From contig DATFMH010000161.1 of the NCBI GenBank assembly GCA_035267045.1, positions 1 through 19,882 of the forward strand: a stretch of 19,882 nucleotides of DNA, read 5' to 3'. The notes below the pieces were generated by a model. That model saw only the letters and a list, made by a program, of their open reading frames with translations. It was not told where the DNA came from and ran no database searches. A program made the translations under genes and the position numbers. This stretch comes from DATFMH01 sp035267045 (GTDB lineage Bacteria; Bacteroidota; Rhodothermia; Balneolales; DATFMH01). This document shows, piece after piece, positions 8,148-15,677 of this stretch (position 1 is the stretch's first letter; every line of letters starts with the position of its first letter).

Positions 8148-9449
8148 TTACTCGTTTGGTGATTTCAGATGGACATGCTTTATAAAATGGTTATTCCGGT
8201 ATTTACTGGGGAGCTTACTGGCAGCCTGTTCTGCGTCCTTAACATTCTTAAACTGACCGAGACCAATTCGCCAAACATGCTGCCCGTTAATAGTTGTACC
8301 GGTGAGAGATACACGATAAGCTCTTTCTTTATCGATTCTGTTCTTTACCTGTAAAGCACGGTTATGTTCGGTTAGCGAGTATACGACAACGGTATAAAAA
8401 TCGGAATTATTTAAGGATAATGCACCTTTTAATCCATACTTTTTTGTTTTTGAGACAGTAATCCCGGCAGAATCGGCTTTCTGACTGTTTTTATTTTTAG
8501 AAACAGAGGAATCGGCAGCCACCTTCTTAGTAATAGACGCTTTTGCCGTTGCCTTCACCTTTCGTGGTTGGGTGTTAGTCGTTACCTGTGAATTAACCGT
8601 ATTATCGCCCAGTAATACATTTGTTGATTTTGCAGCATTTTGTCTTACAAGAAACCAAACCAAACTTACCACGATGGCAACACCAAATACCCCAATAACA
8701 ATGGCGGCTGTTCCGCTTACCGATTTTTCTTTTCTATATGTTTTTTTGCCTTTTTTTGAAACAGCTGCTTTTGCAGGTTCTTTCGGTTTGGATATTGTTT
8801 TTTGCCTTTGTTTATCTTTTTCCTGTTCGGGTTTTAAATTCTTTTCCGCATTGGATTCAATCTCTTCTTTCGGAGTTTTGACCTTATCTTTTTGGTCAAC
8901 TTCCTTATCCGTAACCGTTTCTTTCTTATTCTTACTACCGGTTGCTTTCGGAGAGGTCTTTTTCGTTACTTTCTCTTTATTATCATCAGGTGTTGGCTCT
9001 ACTTCCTGAGTTTTTTCCTGATTACCGACTTTTCCCTCTCTTAATTCCGGGCTAAATCTTTCAGATTCATCCTCGGCCCCGGTTTTAGCTTCTTTCACTT
9101 CACGGCCGTCATCATCTTTTTTAGAAGCGGACTGATTGTCATCAACAGTTTCCGGTTCTTCCTCAATCTCTTCATCTTCCCCATCTTTGTATGGTGCTAC
9201 TACCTCGATGGGCTCCATTCCGGCATATTTGTGATTTACTTCCAGCGAGAGGGTATCGTCAGGTTCAAATACCAAACGTCCTTCAACATTTGTGAACGTC
9301 CCTAACTTACTTATGGAATACCCTTCGTTTTTATACGTCTTTTCCTCAATCCGGGCGATTAGATCAGTTAGCTGGTCTGTAACCTCCTTCTCAGACAAAC
9401 CGGATTCTTCCGCAAGACGTTTAACCAGTTTTTTATATGTTAAAGTCAT
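8148..9449 (-). CDS. HU-like domain - transmembrane - SPOR domain protein
   Basis: A 433-residue fusion. Residues 1-87 resemble an HU/IHF fold: two helices (KKLVKRLAEESGLSEKE...), then a beta-strand with ISKLGTF and a shortened beta-arm. Residues 88-245 are charged and disordered, first acidic then Lys-rich. Residues 247-268 form one membrane segment (AAIVIGVFGVAIVVSLVWF). A second linker leads to a SPOR domain at about 349-428 (DFYTVVVYSL, RVSLTGTTINGQHVWRIGLGQF). SPOR domains bind glycan strands stripped of peptides at division septa, so the N-terminus should be cytoplasmic and the C-terminus periplasmic. HU-SPOR fusions are known in Bacteroidetes; their function is not settled. Only 1 nt separates it from the mini-HU gene upstream. 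DNA binding is inferred, because the arm is reduced. Confidence 0.85.
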   Translation of the reverse strand: MTLTYKKLVKRLAEESGLSEKEVTDQLTDLIARIEEKTYKNEGYSISKLGTFTNVEGRLVFEPDDTLSLEVNHKYAGMEPIEVVAPYKDGEDEEIEEEPETVDDNQSASKKDDDGREVKEAKTGAEDESERFSPELREGKVGNQEKTQEVEPTPDDNKEKVTKKTSPKATGSKNKKETVTDKEVDQKDKVKTPKEEIESNAEKNLKPEQEKDKQRQKTISKPKEPAKAAVSKKGKKTYRKEKSVSGTAAIVIGVFGVAIVVSLVWFLVRQNAAKSTNVLLGDNTVNSQVTTNTQPRKVKATAKASITKKVAADSSVSKNKNSQKADSAGITVSKTKKYGLKGALSLNNSDFYTVVVYSLTEHNRALQVKNRIDKERAYRVSLTGTTINGQHVWRIGLGQFKNVKDAEQAASKLPSKYRNNHFIKHVHLKSPNE

Positions 9450-9450
9450 A

Positions 9451-9651
9451 TTATTCGCTTTCTGGAATGAATGTAACTGAATCCCGGGGGGGCTGCAGGA
9501 TCACACGGCCATTTTTATACTGAACTTGTCGTTTGGGAGTATGAACAGGATGGAACGTCCCCAAACCGTCTATTTTGACGTCATTCTTTTTAATAATTTG
9601 CTCCCTGATCACCTTAATCAGAGCTTCATTCAATTTTTTATCCATGATCAT
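9451..9651 (-). CDS. Short HU-like protein (mini-HU)
   Basis: A 66-residue basic protein, clearly shorter than HU (about 90). It keeps one helix (NEALIKVIREQIIKK), the strand DVKIDGLGTF and a hairpin arm with VILQPPRDSVTFIPE, matching the G-x-GTF core and the F-x-P end of HU. About 18 residues of the first HU helix and the final helix are missing. Its ATG at 9651 overlaps the stop of the upstream barrel gene by 4 nt (ATGA), and a second ATG at 9645 could also serve. The HU-SPOR gene follows after 1 nt. Coding status is supported by the overlaps on both sides and by the HU-like core. Function is not known; it may pair with the HU domain of its neighbour. Confidence 0.75.
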   Translation of the reverse strand: MIMDKKLNEALIKVIREQIIKKNDVKIDGLGTFHPVHTPKRQVQYKNGRVILQPPRDSVTFIPESE

Positions 9652-11336
9652 CTCTTTAATGTGATACCACCAAATATCTGTAAGGGCATCTCTTTATAGC
9701 CCGTCCACATCATATATTTTTTATTCAGGAGATTATCCCCACTCACATAAATACCTATATGATTCATAATGCGGTACTCGATACGCCCACCTAAAATAAC
9801 GGTTGAGTTAAGATAACCGCTTGTACTTTTTGGCCTCTTACCCAAATAATTTGCCCATGCTTTCAGATAAAGTTTATCAACGGGCCGGACGGCTATTTCT
9901 GTTGTTATGCCATCATTTTCCATATAAGGCACATCGTTCCCGTCAGATAATTGTTGATTCTGTAAATAAAATTTGGTGGTGAAAGATACTTTTTCGGGAA
10001 CAAAATTATACGAAAGGCCAATATAACCTCTCCACATTCTTGTATCGGTATCGCGGGATAACTGATACCGGGCTAACGAATCCTGTCGAACATACTGAAA
10101 GGAGTAATACTTTTGATACCTGAAACCACCAGTTAAATTCATACCATGCAACAGGGTATAATTAGCATCAACGCGCCCGGTTAACATCCTTTCATTCAAC
10201 GGGTTCATCTGTGGTACAAGCATCTCGTCCTGCAGGTAACGGCCCTGCATACCTTTATTATAAACTTTGCCAGAAACCCGAGCCGTCACTTTCAATTTAT
10301 TCCCTTGCCAGAATTCATATTTCAAATACGGATATACGAAAAACTTATTTTCATTCAGGTCTTTTGAATAATAACCGTCTGCCTTAACAATAACACGATT
10401 GCTGTAACCCAATCGCCATTGATAACCAACTTCAGGATTTACAATGTACCAGCTTTCATTTGTTAACACCGGTGTGTCATACATTGAAGATTGAACATTC
10501 AGATTTGCCAGGAAATTTGAATTCATAGCATGACCTTCCCACGTTTTATGTATGGCCAGGTCCAGGACATGTTCTTTGCTTTCGATGGATGTCACATGGG
10601 GCAGGTATCGGAAATAGTGGTAATCGAGGTGTGTTTTAAATTCGTTAAATTCATTCTTAATCTTTTCATACCCCAACTGCAGGCCTACATTTCCATATTC
10701 TGTTTTTTTAGCATAACCGGGGCGATAATTGAAATCATTCATCCCTTTCACCCCAATTCCAAAACGGGAATTACGGCTGACTTTCGTTATCCACTGCAAA
10801 TTAAAATTGAAATTACGATACGAATCGTTCTGATTGGAATAATGTCCGTTGGTCGAACGAAAATGCACATTCCCTAATACCGTTGTCTTGTCGTTTGGAT
10901 GCAGTTCCGCATAAGCATCCGCTTCGGGTGACATGTCGGATCCATAGCCAATCTGTGAATAAAGACGAGAAGAATTTGGATATGTGAAGAACTCGCGTTT
11001 GGGAGCTATAGGATTTTCCAGCTTGCTGATTGGCAGACTGGCAACCGCCTCATCCGGTTTTTCCATATAGGGCACATGGTTTTGTGACATCTGGTAAATA
11101 GGGGAAGTAGGATTGAATCCTAAAATCGGCTGTCTTCTCAAACCCGGGAATGTAGCCTTAAAATCCCCTTTAATTTCAATGTCCTGTGGATTAATATCCG
11201 GTAAAAGAGAGTTGTTGGGTTTCTTCGTTTCCTGTGCCAAACTTAACATGGGAACGAGCAATAAAGCCGCTAAAATAAATAATTCACCTGTTCTTCTGAT
11301 CATTGTATATCTGTTATGCTTAAGCCAAACTTTCAT
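9648..11336 (-). CDS. Outer-membrane beta-barrel protein, TonB-dependent-receptor-like without plug
   Basis: A 562-residue exported protein. A signal peptide (hydrophobic core FILAALLLVPMLSLA, cut near AQ-E) is followed by a Pro-rich stretch with PQDIEIKGDF and GLRRQPILGFNP, then about 430 residues of alternating aromatic strands ending in GDNLLNKKYMMW and the terminal strand FGGITLKR, as in TonB-dependent receptor barrels. No plug domain or TonB box is visible, and the length is short for a full receptor. The ATG at 11336 gives a long N-region; the ATG at 11303 gives a more classical signal peptide beginning MIRR. It is first in the operon and overlaps mini-HU by 4 nt. The cargo is unknown. 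It may be an outer-membrane anchor or partner of the TonB protein encoded downstream. Confidence 0.8.
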   Translation of the reverse strand: MKVWLKHNRYTMIRRTGELFILAALLLVPMLSLAQETKKPNNSLLPDINPQDIEIKGDFKATFPGLRRQPILGFNPTSPIYQMSQNHVPYMEKPDEAVASLPISKLENPIAPKREFFTYPNSSRLYSQIGYGSDMSPEADAYAELHPNDKTTVLGNVHFRSTNGHYSNQNDSYRNFNFNLQWITKVSRNSRFGIGVKGMNDFNYRPGYAKKTEYGNVGLQLGYEKIKNEFNEFKTHLDYHYFRYLPHVTSIESKEHVLDLAIHKTWEGHAMNSNFLANLNVQSSMYDTPVLTNESWYIVNPEVGYQWRLGYSNRVIVKADGYYSKDLNENKFFVYPYLKYEFWQGNKLKVTARVSGKVYNKGMQGRYLQDEMLVPQMNPLNERMLTGRVDANYTLLHGMNLTGGFRYQKYYSFQYVRQDSLARYQLSRDTDTRMWRGYIGLSYNFVPEKVSFTTKFYLQNQQLSDGNDVPYMENDGITTEIAVRPVDKLYLKAWANYLGKRPKSTSGYLNSTVILGGRIEYRIMNHIGIYVSGDNLLNKKYMMWTGYKEMPLQIFGGITLKR

Positions 11337-11359
11337 CCTGATAAATTTTACTAAAATTA

Positions 11360-11453
11360 GTATGAAAATAATATTTATTTGTAAGGAAACCGGTTTCTTA
11401 CATTTTCATACATTATAGCTAAAATTTCCGGTGCGGTTTATCATTATAGCTAA
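11360..11453. promoter_or_regulatory. Nested palindromes and direct repeat before the barrel-HU-TonB operon
   Basis: This strip lies between the end of the YbhN-type gene and the barrel start. It holds a near-perfect palindrome centred on ACCGGT (11381-11401, one bulged G), an outer 10-bp inverted repeat GTATGAAAAT/ATTTTCATAC (11360-11369 and 11402-11411), and the exact 12-bp direct repeat CATTATAGCTAA at 11411-11422 and 11442-11453, 31 bp apart, about three helical turns. A weaker CCGGTG/CACCGG pair (11428-11433, 11469-11474) overlaps the end of the upstream operon. No T-run follows the palindrome, so operator function is more likely than termination. The promoter of the operon should be here; I cannot place its hexamers. 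Confidence 0.5.
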
Positions 11454-11475
11454 TTTACAGAATCAAAACACCGGC

Positions 11476-12558
11476 TTATTTCGATTTTTGTTCTGCGGGT
11501 GTTGATAGTATATTTTTAAAATCTACACTTTTCTGCTTACCGGCACCTAATAGCCGGCTTATTAAAATAATAATTGGGGTCGCCGTTAAAAACATCAATA
11601 ACGTTACCGAATACGTTATAAATGCATAAGCTAAACCCGTCACCTGTGGAACTTTATAAAGCACCCATAACGATTGTTTTACAAACCAGTGATAGGTACC
11701 CATGCCACCGGGCGATGGTATCGCAATTCCTATGGCAGCTAAAACGGTTACGGTTAAAGCATCTACCATATTCAAATGATAGGCCGATACCATATTAAAC
11801 ATATAAAAGGGTATGTAAGTCATTAAAATATAACAGAACCACATCAATATCGTCAAGCCGATAAAAAGGGGCCAGTTTTTTATTCTGCGAATGCCGAGTA
11901 AACCATCCACAAGCATCTTAATAAAATGTGTTAATTTCGTGTGTATCTTTTCAATAAATTCATTGTGATGGCTTAACCAGTTTAATAACCGGTAGATACC
12001 ATAGGTTATTGCTACCGCACTTATGCCCAGAAGAATTAATTCAATAAGATTTCCAACAGAAAAGAAGTTATGAAACCAATCGAATGTCCGCTGACCGAAA
12101 AGCTGCCGAAGTATAGCGGGGTCAGTAACGATATAAAAAACAACAAACACTAACAATGCAATTAAACAAACCAAATCAATAACGCGTTCGAGAATTACCG
12201 TACCTAACAGATTACTTGCACTTAATTGCTCTCTCCTGCCTACATAAACACAACGCGATACTTCACCGAGCCTTGGGATGGCATAATTGATGACATAACC
12301 GATCATCACTCCTGAGAATAAAACAGACCGGTCGACATGCACATCTTTTTTTTCGATAAGCAGTTTCCAGCGTTCTGTTCGTAAATAATGCGAAAACACT
12401 GACACGGCAAGGAATGGCACAAGCCACCCATAACTCATGTCTTCCATATATTTCCAAAGACTATCCCATTTCACGTTATGGAACGCCAGCCATAAAAATA
12501 ATCCACCTATCGTAAGGCTGATCAGAAACTGAAATCCCTTTTTAAATCTCTTAACCAA
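11476..12558 (-). CDS. YbhN/UPF0104-type membrane protein (LPG synthase TM / flippase-like domain)
   Basis: Polytopic inner-membrane protein, 360 residues, with about eight hydrophobic segments. The family block near residues 90-125 reads NYAIPRLGEVSRC and VILERVIDLV, with the R-x-GE-x-x-R motif of this family, and PSPGGMGTYHW occurs further on. Members without the synthase domain are often called flippase-like; their substrate is generally unknown. The start is a TTG at 12556-12558, directly after the lolA stop and in the same frame; no earlier start is possible because that TAA is in frame, and the next ATG (residue 38) would remove the first membrane segment. GAGGAAG lies 3 nt upstream of the TTG as a good ribosome binding site. 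Last gene of the cupin-to-YbhN operon. Confidence 0.85.
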   Translation of the reverse strand: MVKRFKKGFQFLISLTIGGLFLWLAFHNVKWDSLWKYMEDMSYGWLVPFLAVSVFSHYLRTERWKLLIEKKDVHVDRSVLFSGVMIGYVINYAIPRLGEVSRCVYVGRREQLSASNLLGTVILERVIDLVCLIALLVFVVFYIVTDPAILRQLFGQRTFDWFHNFFSVGNLIELILLGISAVAITYGIYRLLNWLSHHNEFIEKIHTKLTHFIKMLVDGLLGIRRIKNWPLFIGLTILMWFCYILMTYIPFYMFNMVSAYHLNMVDALTVTVLAAIGIAIPSPGGMGTYHWFVKQSLWVLYKVPQVTGLAYAFITYSVTLLMFLTATPIIILISRLLGAGKQKSVDFKNILSTPAEQKSK

Positions 12559-13188
12559 TTACTTCCTCATATCTATAACTTCAGCATTTTTAGGATAGGA
12601 GATAGTAAACATTTTTGCCGTTCCTTTTACGAATTTTCCATCACTGAATCTTGAAATAGCTTCATTATCTGTCTGGTCTACTGTTTTGATGTATTTCGGT
12701 ATATAATTGTTCGTTACTTCTATTTCAACCTGTTTAAATATGGAAAAAGGGTCCGTTGAAGTCATCTTGATAACATATCCGTAAGAATCCATTTTACTCT
12801 GGTGAATAGTATAGGAATGTTCCGAGCCGGAAAGAAAACGTGAAGGGGCATAATCATCTTCTTTCGGATCATATTTGGAGATGATCAATTGGTTCTTAAT
12901 GGCGTTATAAACTTTCGACGTCACACTGTCAACCAGGATATACCGGTCTTTGAGGATGATTTTATACCTTTTTTCCCCAATCCAGATATCGCCATCCGTA
13001 GAAACCGTATCGTGTGTATAGGAGTCGATAAATTCGTGGTTGAGCTGCGCTTTGAATATCTCGCCCGAATCAAATTTTTGACGGAGTTTATCAAATACAC
13101 TTGACTGAGCCTTTGCCAAGGCAGGTATAATAAGTATGAGGATGATCAGATAGGACCATTTTCTACTGCCATTAAATACTATTATCAT
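12559..13188 (-). CDS. lolA: Outer-membrane lipoprotein carrier protein LolA family
   Basis: Periplasmic chaperone that accepts lipoproteins from the inner membrane and carries them to the outer membrane; 209 residues. An N-terminal signal peptide (YLIILILIIPALAKA, cut before QSS) is followed by a LolA-type open beta-barrel with FKAQLNHEFIDS, GDIWIGEKRYKIIL and, near the end, KMFTISYPKNAEVIDMR. Sequence identity with enterobacterial LolA is low, as usual in this group, so a related LolA-like role is possible. Its ATG overlaps the ftsK stop by one base (TAATG). The order ftsK-lolA is also found in E. coli, which supports both calls. The next gene begins right after its stop codon in the same frame. 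Confidence 0.8.
   Translation of the reverse strand: MIIVFNGSRKWSYLIILILIIPALAKAQSSVFDKLRQKFDSGEIFKAQLNHEFIDSYTHDTVSTDGDIWIGEKRYKIILKDRYILVDSVTSKVYNAIKNQLIISKYDPKEDDYAPSRFLSGSEHSYTIHQSKMDSYGYVIKMTSTDPFSIFKQVEIEVTNNYIPKYIKTVDQTDNEAISRFSDGKFVKGTAKMFTISYPKNAEVIDMRK
12562..12568 (-). promoter_or_regulatory. Ribosome binding site that supports the TTG start of the YbhN-type gene
   Basis: GAGGAAG on the minus strand, encoding the last residues of the lolA product, ends 3 nt before the TTG at 12558 with the lolA stop codon TAA between them. The GAGG core is about 6 nt from the start, a normal spacing, and is among the clearest Shine-Dalgarno matches in the window. It argues for termination-reinitiation at a non-ATG start. 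Confidence 0.55.
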
Positions 13189-15677
13189 TAAAGATTCCTC
13201 AATATATCATCAAGTTCTTCTTCCGTTTCTACCAGAACGTCCCGTGCCGTGCTGCCTTGATACGGCCCTACTATTCCGGCATTATACAGCTGATCGATTA
13301 TTCTGCCGGCACGGTTATATCCCAATCGTAATTTCCTCTGAAGCAGTGAGACAGATCCCTGTTGATGCAGAACCACAACTTTTGCGGCGTCTTCGAACAG
13401 TTCATCCCGTTCATCTTTATCCAGTACGCCGCTGCCACCGGAACCCGCATCTTCAATAACCGGTAAATGATACATATTATCGTAGCCTCTCTGTTTTCCA
13501 ATAAAACCGGTAATACGTTCAACTTCTTCGGTAGATACAAAAGCATTCTGAATCCGGATCATGGGTCCGCCACCGGAGAATAGCATATCTCCTTTACCTA
13601 CGAGCTGATCGGCTCCTTTAGTATCTATGATTGTCCTGGAATCTACTTTCGATGCAACCTGATACGCTATCCGGGCCGGGAAATTGGCTTTAATGGTACC
13701 CGTGATAACATTCACCGACGGACGTTGGGTGGCAATGACCATATGAATACCCACGGCTCGTGCAAGCTGTGCGATACGTGCAATAGGCTCTTCTATTTTC
13801 TTACCGGCAGTAATCATCAGATCCGCCAACTCATCGATTATTACAACGATGTAAGGCAGAAGCTTATGGCCTTCTTCCGGGTCAAGTTTACCGGTTTTAA
13901 ATTTCTTATTGTAAGATTTGATATCCCTTACCATACCCATTTTGAGCAGATCGTAGCGCTCATCCATCTCCTTACACACACTGTTGAGCACCTCAAGTAC
14001 CTGTGTTGTATCGGTTACTATGGGCTCTTCGGCATCGGGTAATGTAGCCAGAAAATGGTTTTCAATGTTACGGTACAGTGATAATTCTATCTTTTTCGGG
14101 TCAATCAGAACGAATTTCAGGTTTTCCGGATGACACTTGTACAGCAGGCAAGTTATAACCGTATTAATACCCACGGATTTACCGGAACCGGTCGCCCCGG
14201 CTATCAACAAGTGGGGCAACTGAGCCAGATCGATCATAAATACTTCATTTTCGATCGTTTTACCGAAGGCAATAGGCAATTCCTTGTTGCTGTCAACAAA
14301 TTTGCGGGTATTGATAACCGATTTGATATACACCGTTTCACGCTTGTTATTCGGTACCTCTATACCAACGGCCGATTTACCCGGAATAGGAGCAATGATC
14401 CGAAGGCCATGTGTAGCCATCGCCATCTTCAGGTCGTTGGCGTAACTTTCAATTTTGCTGATTTTGACATCCGGTGAGGGAGTCAATTCATAAAGTGTAA
14501 CCGTGGGGCCAACAATAGCGTCGATCGATAGTATCTCGATATTATGGCGTTTCAGCTTATCGAGGATGATGAGCTTCTTATTATTAATCTCTTCGAAATC
14601 GACATCTTTACCTTCGTTTGGAGGAGTATCGAGCAAACTTATCGTTGGAAACTTATACTTGATGATCGGGCTTTCTTTTTCCTTGGTTTTTTGTTGCTTC
14701 TCAAGATCCCGGGCACCCGCTTCCTCATCGCCTTTTCCTACGAATACATTAATATCGACGTCTTTTTCTTCATCACTTTCAGTTTTCTTACTGCCATTCT
14801 TATCAAGAATAGCCCGGTTTTTCACATAATCCTTTTGACTCTCTTCCGATTCCCGGCGAACACGGTCGGCATCCCGCCTGGTCGATTCAGCTACAACATT
14901 CTCGATAGACTGCTTTTCTTTTTGTTCTTCTTTCTGTAGTGATGACGCTTTTTTCTGACGTTTTTTCTCCAGTTTAATCTTTTTCTTTTCTTCTTTTTCA
15001 GCCTTTCTCTGAAGCGTCTTTTGCCGTTTTTCTTCCTTCTTATCTACCCTGTCTTCACGAAATCCCGATAACCCTTCTTTAAAACGGTCGATCGTCGTTT
15101 GTATATCACGGTCAACTAAAAAGAGCACTCCGATAATAAAAAGCACACTCAGTAATATTATTGAACCGTAAAGGCCGGTAAGTTTTCTGAGTATTTGTGC
15201 CAGTTCCAGGCCGGTGGTCCCGTTCAGGCTAATAGTCTGCATATGATAAACAATATAGAACCAACCGATAAGGGTGGATACAACGATCATCATATAAATA
15301 CCATATACCGTTTGCCAGTTGAGCTCCCTGATTGGTTTGGAACGAAAAACGTACCACCCATAGAATACAATGAGAACCGGCAGCACTAAACTGGGGTATC
15401 CAAACAGAATGTATACAAAAAAATGTGACAAATAAGCACCCACGACTCCAAGTCCATTTTGCACACGCAATGAAGGTCCGCTCGAAGGTGTAATAATCCT
15501 GTGAATGGAAACATTCGTAATGATCACATAATCGTCGGGTACGTAGGTGATGATACTAAGTGCCACCAACACACCGATTGCCATGATCAACAATCCGAGT
15601 ATTTCCATTTTACGGGGTGAACCGGATTGACCTTTCAACCCTTTATTTACCGTTTTGGCTTTACTTTTTTGAGCCAT
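13188..15677 (-). CDS. ftsK: DNA translocase FtsK/SpoIIIE
   Basis: Septum-anchored motor that pumps chromosomal DNA during division and activates dimer resolution; 829 residues, typical for this group. Hydrophobic segments between about 25 and 190 make the N-terminal membrane domain of four or so helices. Residues 195-340 are a highly charged Lys/Glu/Arg-rich linker. The motor domain contains Walker A GATGSGKS (494-501), Walker B VVIIDEL (611-617), IARIAQLARAVGIH and VIATQRPSVNVITG. The C-terminal gamma domain (about 763-829, SVSLLQRKLRLGYNRA, GIVGPYQGS) reads orienting sequences such as KOPS in model species. Its first 17 nt overlap the end of comB and its stop overlaps the lolA start by one base, so it lies in the middle of an operon. 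Confidence 0.95.
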   Translation of the reverse strand: MAQKSKAKTVNKGLKGQSGSPRKMEILGLLIMAIGVLVALSIITYVPDDYVIITNVSIHRIITPSSGPSLRVQNGLGVVGAYLSHFFVYILFGYPSLVLPVLIVFYGWYVFRSKPIRELNWQTVYGIYMMIVVSTLIGWFYIVYHMQTISLNGTTGLELAQILRKLTGLYGSIILLSVLFIIGVLFLVDRDIQTTIDRFKEGLSGFREDRVDKKEEKRQKTLQRKAEKEEKKKIKLEKKRQKKASSLQKEEQKEKQSIENVVAESTRRDADRVRRESEESQKDYVKNRAILDKNGSKKTESDEEKDVDINVFVGKGDEEAGARDLEKQQKTKEKESPIIKYKFPTISLLDTPPNEGKDVDFEEINNKKLIILDKLKRHNIEILSIDAIVGPTVTLYELTPSPDVKISKIESYANDLKMAMATHGLRIIAPIPGKSAVGIEVPNNKRETVYIKSVINTRKFVDSNKELPIAFGKTIENEVFMIDLAQLPHLLIAGATGSGKSVGINTVITCLLYKCHPENLKFVLIDPKKIELSLYRNIENHFLATLPDAEEPIVTDTTQVLEVLNSVCKEMDERYDLLKMGMVRDIKSYNKKFKTGKLDPEEGHKLLPYIVVIIDELADLMITAGKKIEEPIARIAQLARAVGIHMVIATQRPSVNVITGTIKANFPARIAYQVASKVDSRTIIDTKGADQLVGKGDMLFSGGGPMIRIQNAFVSTEEVERITGFIGKQRGYDNMYHLPVIEDAGSGGSGVLDKDERDELFEDAAKVVVLHQQGSVSLLQRKLRLGYNRAGRIIDQLYNAGIVGPYQGSTARDVLVETEEELDDILRNL

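Noticed and set aside
8572..9009. Plus-strand open frame opposite the HU-SPOR linker
   Set aside because: Antisense shadow of a Lys/Glu-rich linker; no domain or start signal.
13244..14829. Several plus-strand open frames opposite ftsK
   Set aside because: They cover the well-supported ftsK motor domain and linker and show no family features.
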